Source of the DNA: JAABQG01 sp963726365
Lineage (GTDB): Bacteria; Pseudomonadota; Gammaproteobacteria; Burkholderiales; Burkholderiaceae_C
Direction: 5' to 3'
Length of the DNA: 64,000 nucleotides
Assembly: GCA_963726365.1 (NCBI GenBank)
Contig: CAVSCI010000020.1
Location: 1-64,000 of the forward strand
Shown: piece after piece, positions 27,614-35,993 of the stretch
How the letters are laid out: every line of letters starts with the position of its first letter
Position numbering within the stretch: the stretch's first letter is position 1
The notes under the pieces: model-generated
Databases searched by the model: none
The model's input: only the letters and a program-made list of their open reading frames with translations
What the model was told of the DNA's origin: nothing
Made by a program: the position numbers and the translations under genes

Positions 27614-28537
27614 ATGGCCAAAGTATTTATCGACGGCGAAGCCGGAACCACCGGGCTGCAGATCCGCGAGCGGCTGCAACGGCTGCCGCAGGTGCAGGTG
27701 GTCAGCATTGCGCCCGAGCTGCGCAAGGACCCGCAGGCCAAGCGCGACCTGATGGCGCAGGTGGATCTGGTGATCCTGTGCCTGCACGATGACGCCGCGA
27801 TCGAGTCGGTTGCCATGATTGACAGCCTGAGCGGCAGTAAGCCCAAGATCATCGACGCCTCCACCGCACACCGCACCGCGCCGGGCTGGGTGTTCGGGTT
27901 TCCCGAACTGGCTGCCGGTCAGCGCGCGGCCGTGGCAGGCGCAGACCGCGTGGGCAACCCGGGCTGTTACGCCACCGGTGCCATCGCGCTGATTCGCCCG
28001 CTGGTCGATGCCGGGCTGATTCCGAAGGATTTCCCCTTGGCGCTGCCTGCGGTCAGCGGCTATTCGGGGGGCGGACGGACGATGATCGAGGCCTATGAAA
28101 AAGGCGAGGCGCCCTTGTTCGAAGCCTACGCCCTGGGGCTGAAGCACAAGCACCTGCCGGAAATCATGCGCTACACCGGCCTCGTGCGCCGGCCCGTTTT
28201 CGTGCCATCGGTGGGCAACTTCAAGCAAGGCATGCTGGTTCAGCTGCCCCTGCACCTGGACCTGCTGCCCGGCAACCCGAAGGCGGCCGACCTGCACGAC
28301 GCACTGGCCACGCATTACGCCGCCAGCAACACCCCGGAGGCCTGGGTCAGCGTGGAGCCAGCGACCGAAAGCGGCAAACTCGACGCGCTTGCGCTCAACG
28401 ACACCAACAAGATGGAGTTGCGTGTCTTCGGCAACGACGAGTTCCACCATGCGGTGCTGATCGCGCGTCTTGACAACCTGGGCAAGGGCGCCAGCGGCGC
28501 GGCGGTACAGAACCTCAAACTGATGCTGGGGCTGTAA
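27614..28537 (+). CDS. argC: N-acetyl-gamma-glutamyl-phosphate reductase (short, ArgC2 type)
   Basis: A 307-residue arginine-biosynthesis enzyme that reduces N-acetyl-glutamyl phosphate. It opens MAKVFIDGEAGTTGLQI, contains the catalytic-Cys motif GNPGCYATGA, and GYSGGGRTMIEAYE. Its length fits the shorter ArgC2 subtype rather than the roughly 340-residue type. It is divergent from sucC across 191 bases containing an AT-rich patch (ATACATAATTATATTAA) that probably holds the promoter. Confidence 0.93.
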   Translation: MAKVFIDGEAGTTGLQIRERLQRLPQVQVVSIAPELRKDPQAKRDLMAQVDLVILCLHDDAAIESVAMIDSLSGSKPKIIDASTAHRTAPGWVFGFPELAAGQRAAVAGADRVGNPGCYATGAIALIRPLVDAGLIPKDFPLALPAVSGYSGGGRTMIEAYEKGEAPLFEAYALGLKHKHLPEIMRYTGLVRRPVFVPSVGNFKQGMLVQLPLHLDLLPGNPKAADLHDALATHYAASNTPEAWVSVEPATESGKLDALALNDTNKMELRVFGNDEFHHAVLIARLDNLGKGASGAAVQNLKLMLGL

Positions 28538-28600
28538 CGCCCGCGAAGGCCCCTACAAATCGCACTTCAGTCGACGGGGTTGCTACCGCAATACAAAAAG

Positions 28601-28645
28601 CATAGCGAAATATGACCTTTCGACGCTGGGGAACGGCCGAAATCA
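28601..28645 (+). repeat. GATAGC dispersed repeat, copy D
   Basis: CATAGCGAAATATGACC, then TTTCGACGCTGGGG, then ACGGCCGAAATCA. It lies between convergent argC and recX. Confidence 0.75.
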
Positions 28646-28699
28646 CCTGATTTCTGTCGAATCGCCCGTCAAAAGGGGCTTGGTTCGTCATGCCGGGCT

Positions 28700-29158
28700 T
28701 CAGCCCTCGTCCGCTTCATCCGCCCCGGCCACCACCCGGCGAATCGCCTCGGCGCCAAAACCGCGTGAGGCCAGAAAGCGCATCTGTTTGGCCCGGCTGG
28801 CGACGTCGGATGCGGGTTCGCGGAATTTCTTGCGCCAGACTTCGCGGGCACGTTCCAGCTCCGTTGACTGCAACCGGGCGACGGCCAGCTGGACGGTTTC
28901 ACCATCAAGCCCTTTGCCTAGCAGTTCATGCCGGATGCGCGCGGCGCCCAGCCGGCTTGCGCGCCGGTGCACGACCGACTCGACCACCCGCTGCGCGTCG
29001 ATGAAGCCCTTGGCCTCGAGCAGGTCCAACACGTGGGCCAGCTCCCCTGGCGTCTCTTCAAAGGGTTCGAGCTTGCGCTGCAGCTCGAACCGCGAGTGCT
29101 CGCGCGCCGCGAGATAGCGCAGCGCACGCCCCTTGAGTGACAGACCAGGCGACGCCAT
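28700..29158 (-). CDS. recX: RecA regulatory protein RecX
   Basis: A 152-residue all-helical protein of three-helix repeats. It shows LKGRALRYLAAREHSRFEL at the N-terminus, LEAKGFIDAQRVVESVVHRR in the middle and MRFLASRGFG at the end. RecX blocks or modulates RecA filament growth. It lies 83 bases downstream of recA on the same strand, the usual order, with a GATAGC repeat between the genes. Its length is typical. Confidence 0.92.
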   Translation of the reverse strand: MASPGLSLKGRALRYLAAREHSRFELQRKLEPFEETPGELAHVLDLLEAKGFIDAQRVVESVVHRRASRLGAARIRHELLGKGLDGETVQLAVARLQSTELERAREVWRKKFREPASDVASRAKQMRFLASRGFGAEAIRRVVAGADEADEG

Positions 29159-29172
29159 TATGCTATTAAATA

Positions 29173-29220
29173 AATAGCAAACTATGACCCAAAGACGCTG
29201 GACGGATGCCTTTTTTGATC
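29173..29220 (+). repeat. GATAGC dispersed repeat, copy E
   Basis: AATAGCAAACTATGACCC, then AAAGACGCTGG, then ATGCCTTTTTTGATC. It lies within the recA-recX intergenic region. Confidence 0.75.
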
Positions 29221-29241
29221 ATATTTTTCGGCGAAGAACGC

Positions 29242-30310
<1,069 letters not shown>

Positions 30311-30352
30311 GAAAATCTCCTTGAAAAACAACGGTTAAGTGAAACCCGGCAT

Positions 30353-30368
30353 CTGTGGTTTATGACAG
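30353..30368. promoter_or_regulatory. LexA (SOS) box upstream of recA
   Basis: CTGTGGTTTATGACAG fits CTGT-N8-ACAG exactly, 43 bases before the recA start. It supports LexA-controlled, DNA damage-induced recA expression. Confidence 0.85.
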
Positions 30369-30451
30369 GCTGGATGCTTGAACAGTACTTTAACGCAGCA
30401 AGTCAAAACAAGTAAACAACTTTTTAAGTCAGTTTGCCTTACTATTTGCAC

Positions 30452-30925
30452 ATGAATGAAACAGCCCTGAACAGTGGTTGGCGCCAGACCCATCTCGGCC
30501 GTCTGCTGGGCCACGCCATGCGCCGTTTTGACGCCCGGGTGCTTGCACTCATGGCGGCCAACGTCGGCGTTCCGCTGGCGCTGTCCAACCTTGCAGCGCG
30601 CGGACAGGTCAGCGCCGCCCACATCCACATCACCCGACATCTGGCTGTCGAAGGCTCGCGGCTGACCGATCTGGCCAGCGCGGCGGGCATGAGCAAGCAG
30701 GCCATGGGCGATCTGGTCGACCAGTGTGCGGCCTGGGGGCTGGTCACCCGTGAACTCGATCCGCTGGACGCCCGCGCACGTCGGGTGCAGTTCACACTCA
30801 TGGGGCTGGCGTGGCTGGACGCTTTCCGGCAGGCCGTGGCGCAGGCCGAGGCCGAATTCCGCGTCGCCGTGGGCGATGAAGTGGCCACCGTCGTCGCCTT
30901 GGGCCTGGAGGCCTACGTCGCCTGA
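30452..30925 (+). CDS. MarR-family transcriptional regulator
   Basis: A 157-residue winged-helix regulator starting MNETALNSGW. The DNA-binding part shows SRLTDLASAAGMSKQAMGDLVDQ and the wing LDPLDARARRVQFT. The ligand is unknown. It is divergent from recA; the intergenic region is shared with the LexA box. ATG 30452 is preferred over the upstream MPYYLH start, as it aligns with the family. A TACTAT box lies just before it. Confidence 0.82.
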   Translation: MNETALNSGWRQTHLGRLLGHAMRRFDARVLALMAANVGVPLALSNLAARGQVSAAHIHITRHLAVEGSRLTDLASAAGMSKQAMGDLVDQCAAWGLVTRELDPLDARARRVQFTLMGLAWLDAFRQAVAQAEAEFRVAVGDEVATVVALGLEAYVA

Positions 30926-31038
30926 ATGGTCTGAAACACGCAAGCGGACGGACGCAAAAGCACCGCCGGCGGCCACATGCGCCTAGAATTTACGCAAAGT
31001 ACGCGGCACCCCGGCCCGACGACCCCAAGGAGACAGAG

Positions 31039-31713
<675 letters not shown>

Positions 31714-31752
31714 CGAGATGACCCGTTTGCTGACCGCGCTGCGTCTGCCGTC

Positions 31753-33228
31753 GTGAAACAGGAGGGCTGGTCGCTCAAGCTGTTTCAACGGGAGCAGCGT
31801 TCGCTGTTTGGCGAGATCCTGGACTGGATGCTCACGCCGCTTCTGCTGTTGTGGCCGGTGAGCCTGGCACTGACCTGGCTGGTGGCGCAGGGCATTGCCG
31901 ACAAGCCGTTTGACCGCGCTCTGGTGTACAACGTGCAGGCGCTGGCGCAACTGGTGACTGTCAGCAACAACCGCGTGCAATTCAACCTGCCCCAGCCGGC
32001 CAGCGAAATACTGCGCGCTGACGACTCCGACCTTGTCTACTACCAGGTGCTGGGCGCCAACGGCGAATTCCTCAGCGGCGAACGCGACCTCCCGCTTCCC
32101 GCCGGTGAAGAACGAACAGTGCCCCCCGGTGAGGTTCAGATGCGCGATGACGACCTCCGCGGGCTGGAGGTCCGGGTCGCCTACATCTGGGTCAAGCTGC
32201 CCTTGCCCGGCGCGCAACCAGCGCTGGTGCAGGTGGCCGAAACGCGGGAAAAGCGCAAGGTGCTGGCCACGGAGATCATCAAGGGCGTGATGCTGCCGCA
32301 GTTCGTGACGCTGCCGCTGGCGGTGCTGCTGGTGTGGATGGCCCTGGTGCGGGGTATCAAGCCGTTGAGCCAGCTCGAGGAGCGCATCCGCGCACGCAAG
32401 CCCGACGACCTCAGCCCGCTGGACGAGAAGACCGTGCCGCTGGAGGTGGCGCCGCTGGTGTCATCGGTCAACGACCTGCTGAAGCGTTTGAAGGAGTCCA
32501 TCGCGACGCAAAAGCGCTTCCTGGCCGACGCAGCACACCAGCTCAAGACCCCCCTGGCGGGCCTGCGCATGCAGGCGGACCTGGCGCTGCGCGGAGGGGC
32601 GAGCGAAGAAGACCTCAAGCACTCGCTCAAGCAGATCGGCCGGTCCAGCGAGCGCGCCACGCACACCGTCAATCAGCTGCTGGCATTGGCGCGCGCGGAA
32701 GCCGGCGGTGCGGCACTGAGTCGCCTGCCATGCGACATGGCCCGTCTCATCATGGAGGTGGTGCAGGATTCCGTGCCCAGGGCCCTGGAGAAGCGCATTG
32801 ACCTTGGCTACGAAGGGGCGACCCCGGGGGCTGCGGGCGTGATGCTCAGGGGGAATCCGACGCTGCTCAAGGAACTGGTGCGAAACCTCGTGGACAACGC
32901 GATCAACTACACGCCCTCGACGCCTGAGCGACCGGGCGTCATCACGGCGCGTCTGCTGACCGACCCCTTCGGTCAGGTGCTGGTGCTTCAGGTAGAAGAC
33001 AACGGGCCTGGGATCCCGGCGTCCGAGCGCGACCTGGTGTTTCAGCCGTTTTACCGCGTGCTGGGGACCGATGTGGACGGATCGGGCCTGGGTTTGCCGA
33101 TCGTGCTGGAGATCGCGCACCAGCACGCGGCAACCGTCACGGTGGAAGACGCCCATCCGGGGCAGAGCCCGCCGGGGGCTTGCTTCAGCCTGCGCTTCGT
33201 CGTCGGTGACAGTGCTGGCGCCGCCTGA
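31753..33228 (+). CDS. Sensor histidine kinase (TctE/QseC type)
   Basis: A 491-residue membrane kinase. The first transmembrane segment is near residues 20-45 (WMLTPLLLLWPVSLALTWL). A periplasmic region follows, then a second segment near 190-205, HAMP, and the dimerisation His262 in FLADAAHQLKTPLAG. The ATPase domain has NLVDNAINYTP, VEDNGPGIPASE and GSGLGLPIV. The start is a GTG at 31753 with no good ribosome binding site, so the true start could differ by a few codons. A short ATG open frame (31718) overlaps it. It pairs with the response regulator; tricarboxylate sensing is possible but unproven. Confidence 0.88.
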   Translation: MKQEGWSLKLFQREQRSLFGEILDWMLTPLLLLWPVSLALTWLVAQGIADKPFDRALVYNVQALAQLVTVSNNRVQFNLPQPASEILRADDSDLVYYQVLGANGEFLSGERDLPLPAGEERTVPPGEVQMRDDDLRGLEVRVAYIWVKLPLPGAQPALVQVAETREKRKVLATEIIKGVMLPQFVTLPLAVLLVWMALVRGIKPLSQLEERIRARKPDDLSPLDEKTVPLEVAPLVSSVNDLLKRLKESIATQKRFLADAAHQLKTPLAGLRMQADLALRGGASEEDLKHSLKQIGRSSERATHTVNQLLALARAEAGGAALSRLPCDMARLIMEVVQDSVPRALEKRIDLGYEGATPGAAGVMLRGNPTLLKELVRNLVDNAINYTPSTPERPGVITARLLTDPFGQVLVLQVEDNGPGIPASERDLVFQPFYRVLGTDVDGSGLGLPIVLEIAHQHAATVTVEDAHPGQSPPGACFSLRFVVGDSAGAA

Positions 33229-33230
33229 TT

Positions 33231-33890
33231 TCAGGCCGGCTTGAAGAGATTGAGTTGCAGGCGCTCGCGCTCGATCACACGGGCCACCGCGCTCTGGCTG
33301 GCCACCCGCTGCACGAACGCCCACAGGTCGGGGAAATCCAGGGGATCAATGCCGGCCATGCTGCCCCAGCGCGTCAGGGTCAGCGAATAGGCATCCAGAG
33401 GGCCGAAATTCACCCCGCCAAGCCAGAGCTGACCTGCCGAAACGGTGCGTCGCACCAAGGCCTGAAGCTCGTCCAGCATGCCCCGGTAGAGCTGCGTGTT
33501 GTAGGTGCGCAGATCGCCATGCAGCGCCGGATTGTCCGTGAACTTCTGCGGCATGAAGATGTGGGTGAAGGTGGGATGCACGGTGTTGTTCATCCACGCC
33601 AGCGTTTCCAGCACGCGGGCGCGCGCCAGTGGCTCGGCGGGCAGGAAGCCCATCAGTGGAAACCGGTCGTTCAGGTAGGTAACGATGGCCAGGATCTGCG
33701 TGATGACCTGGTCCTCATCCACCAGCACCGGAACCTGGCTGCGCGGGTTGAGGGCCTTGTATTCGGGGTCATGGTGTTCTCCCTTGTGCAGTTTCACCAT
33801 CACCGGCTCGAAGGCCACGCCTGAGGCTTCCAGCAGTGCGTGAGGAACAAAGGAGCACGCACCGGGCGCGAAGTAGAGTTTGAGGGACAT
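33231..33890 (-). CDS. Glutathione S-transferase family protein
   Basis: A 219-residue thioredoxin-fold protein. It starts MSLKLYFAPGACSFVPHALLE (GST N-domain with candidate catalytic Ser/Cys), then SQVPVLVDEDQVITQ (glutathione gamma-Glu loop), and a helical C-domain. The beta-type bacterial GST family fits. It is convergent with the kinase gene, the two stops lying only two bases apart. Confidence 0.9.
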   Translation of the reverse strand: MSLKLYFAPGACSFVPHALLEASGVAFEPVMVKLHKGEHHDPEYKALNPRSQVPVLVDEDQVITQILAIVTYLNDRFPLMGFLPAEPLARARVLETLAWMNNTVHPTFTHIFMPQKFTDNPALHGDLRTYNTQLYRGMLDELQALVRRTVSAGQLWLGGVNFGPLDAYSLTLTRWGSMAGIDPLDFPDLWAFVQRVASQSAVARVIERERLQLNLFKPA

Positions 33891-33912
33891 GTTTTCAACC
33901 TGACAACAGGGT

Positions 33913-34587
33913 TCATGGGCAGGGCTGAAGCGGCTTGCCGGCCAGCGCGGTCCTGACGCTGTCCAGCCGCTGCTTCAGTGCAGTGTCGACCGTCGGGAAC
34001 CTGAGCCATTGCCCGGAGACAGCGGCGCGTTCCTGGACCACCCGGGCAGTGCGAACCCCTCGGGCGGCAAACTGGGCGAGTGCCTCATTGGCGGCTGCCT
34101 CCGTAGAAAACCCTCCCAGCGACAGTCCGGGGGCCAGTGCCGGGTTGAGCAGGGGTTCGAACCGGATGTCCAGCCCGCGCGAACGCAGCTCGGCGAGCTT
34201 CTTGTTCATTGTCTCGTTGTCGGGGTACTTGCCCATGTAGACGATCCAGCGCCCGGGGTCGGTGCCGCGCTCAAGCACCCATGAGCCAGTGGGCAGGGCC
34301 GGCGTCAGGGCCTGGCGCAGGACGTCCGCCTGGCGTTCGTCAAAAATTCCGGCCTTCAGGCACTCGGTCGGCTGTGACGACGGCTGGGCGGTCGCTGCTG
34401 TCTGGGCTTCGGGGCGCCGGTCCCCGGAGCGCAGGAGACGCATCTGCTCCGGATGAAGCTGCTGGGCCAGGCGCTGGGGTTCACCCTGCGGTGACGGGGC
34501 CCACCCATAGGGCTTGAGGAGGCCCTGGGACCAGGCAAAAAAAAGGCCATTGGCCAGCAGCAGGGTCAGGACAAGCAGGCGCAGCAT
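33913..34587 (-). CDS. SPOR-domain membrane protein
   Basis: A 224-residue protein with an N-terminal signal-anchor (LRLLVLTLLLANGLFFAW) and a C-terminal SPOR peptidoglycan-binding fold (WIVYMGKYPDNETMNKKLAELRSRG and LSLGGFSTEAAANEALAQ). SPOR domains bind denuded glycan strands at the septum. It follows birA by seven bases, where many Burkholderiales carry a type III pantothenate kinase gene (coaX) instead. Confidence 0.8.
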   Translation of the reverse strand: MLRLLVLTLLLANGLFFAWSQGLLKPYGWAPSPQGEPQRLAQQLHPEQMRLLRSGDRRPEAQTAATAQPSSQPTECLKAGIFDERQADVLRQALTPALPTGSWVLERGTDPGRWIVYMGKYPDNETMNKKLAELRSRGLDIRFEPLLNPALAPGLSLGGFSTEAAANEALAQFAARGVRTARVVQERAAVSGQWLRFPTVDTALKQRLDSVRTALAGKPLQPCP

Positions 34588-34594
34588 GGACGGG

Positions 34595-35374
34595 TCAGGG
34601 CTGCGGCGCGGCGCGCGGGCGCACGCTGATTTCGGAGCTGGTGACGTGTTTCATGCCAGCGGCAGTATGCACCAGCAAGGCGCCGCCATCATCGACGCCA
34701 TGGGCCATGCCGTGCTGGCCATCGCTGAGCATCACCTCACGGCCGCGCAGTACGTCGCGGTCGTTGAAGCGGGCTGCAAACGGGGCAAAACCCTGGCGCT
34801 CAAATGCCAGGACAGTCCTGACCAGCGGCTCCCCCAGCTGCAGCAAGACCTGGGTTGCTTCGATGCCCGGCAGCAGTTCCCGCAGCCCCGCCGGCGGCGT
34901 GGACAGTCCGGCCGCTTCGCGGGGTGCCAGATTCACGCCCACACCGATCACGGCATGACGCTGTGTGCCAAAGCTGGCCGTTTCGATCAGGATGCCGGCC
35001 AGCTTGCGTTCCTGCCACCACAGGTCGTTGGGCCATTTCAGGCCGATGGCGGGATGCAGGCTCTCCGCCACGCTGACGCCGACCGCCAGCGACAGGCCCG
35101 ACCAGTCTGGCGGGTTCAGCGGCAGCGCCAGGGAAAAGGTCAGGGAATCGCCGGGCGTGCTGTGCCAGTCCCGCCCGAGTCGCCCCCGGCCCGCAGTCTG
35201 TGTCTCGGCCACCAGCAGCACGGGCTCCAAACGTCCGGCGCGAGCGCGGCGCATGAGTTCGGTGTTGGTCGAGTCGATCTCGGGCAGGATCTCCACCGTG
35301 AAACCCGGCAGCAGGGGCGCTACAGCCTCCCAGAGGGCCTCCGCGGGCCAGCGCATCACAGGCCTCGGCGTCAT
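34595..35374 (-). CDS. birA: Biotin-[acetyl-CoA-carboxylase] ligase
   Basis: A 259-residue monofunctional biotin protein ligase without an N-terminal helix-turn-helix. It has IDSTNTELMRRA, the biotinyl-AMP loop GRGRLGRDWHS and LKWPNDLWW with ILIET. It charges biotin onto the carboxyl carrier protein. Start 35374 (MTPRPVMRW) was chosen by homology; the upstream extension overlaps the SET gene. Confidence 0.9.
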   Translation of the reverse strand: MTPRPVMRWPAEALWEAVAPLLPGFTVEILPEIDSTNTELMRRARAGRLEPVLLVAETQTAGRGRLGRDWHSTPGDSLTFSLALPLNPPDWSGLSLAVGVSVAESLHPAIGLKWPNDLWWQERKLAGILIETASFGTQRHAVIGVGVNLAPREAAGLSTPPAGLRELLPGIEATQVLLQLGEPLVRTVLAFERQGFAPFAARFNDRDVLRGREVMLSDGQHGMAHGVDDGGALLVHTAAGMKHVTSSEISVRPRAAPQP

Positions 35375-35382
35375 CGCTCGGC

Positions 35383-35898
35383 TCAGCGTCCGGCTTTGAC
35401 CGGGCCTGGCTTTCGGGTCGTGGCCGGGCGTCGCTTGGGCGCCAGCAGGGTTCCGCGACAGTTGGCACTGCCACACCAGCACGGGTACTCGGCCTTGAGC
35501 TTGGGCGTGTAACGCTCCTCGATCACCAGCCCGTAGTCGTAATTGAGCTCTTCGCCAGCGCGGATGTTGCGCAGGGTCTTGATGAAGACCCGCCCGTCCA
35601 CTTCATCGGCCTCGCAATTGGGGTCGCAGCTGTGGTTGATCCAGCGCGAGGAGTTGCCGCCATGCAGCGCATCGATGACCCGGTCTTCGTCGACGTGAAA
35701 GTAGAACGTGTGATTCGGGTTGGCCGGGTCGTGGGGGTGGCGGTCCTGCGCTTCCTGCCAGGTGACGATCTCGCCCACGTACTCGATGAGGGTTTCGCCC
35801 GCAGCGATTTCCTGCAATGCAAACACCCCCTTGCCGTGCACACCGGAGCGGCGGGTCTGAATCCGGCGGGCCGGGGCGGGGGAGGGCTTTTTGGACAC
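35383..35898 (-). CDS. SET-domain protein (putative lysine methyltransferase)
   Basis: A protein of about 171 residues consisting of a SET domain plus post-SET zinc cluster. Visible are GVHGKGVFAL, the SAM-binding/catalytic NHSCDPNCEAD, ELNYDYG and CWCGSANCRG. Bacterial SET proteins of this compact type are often Burkholderiales- and Chlamydiae-associated. The start is uncertain: no ATG fits well. The GTG at 35898 (VSKKPSP) follows the homology, whereas the ATG at 36003 would add a histidine/threonine-rich stretch encoded by a GT/GC-rich repeat-like patch. Its target is unknown. Confidence 0.78.
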   Translation of the reverse strand: MSKKPSPAPARRIQTRRSGVHGKGVFALQEIAAGETLIEYVGEIVTWQEAQDRHPHDPANPNHTFYFHVDEDRVIDALHGGNSSRWINHSCDPNCEADEVDGRVFIKTLRNIRAGEELNYDYGLVIEERYTPKLKAEYPCWCGSANCRGTLLAPKRRPATTRKPGPVKAGR

Positions 35899-35993
35899 GG
35901 TCTGAAAATTTGGTATGGTGAATCCGTATGGGCGCGTGTGCGCCCGCGTATGGGTGTGCGCCTGCGCACGCGAGACAACGGGATTGTAATTAG

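Noticed and set aside
31718..31756. A 12-codon ATG open frame just before the sensor kinase
   Set aside because: It overlaps the kinase GTG start, has no clear ribosome binding site and no conserved feature. It could be a leader, but nothing supports it.
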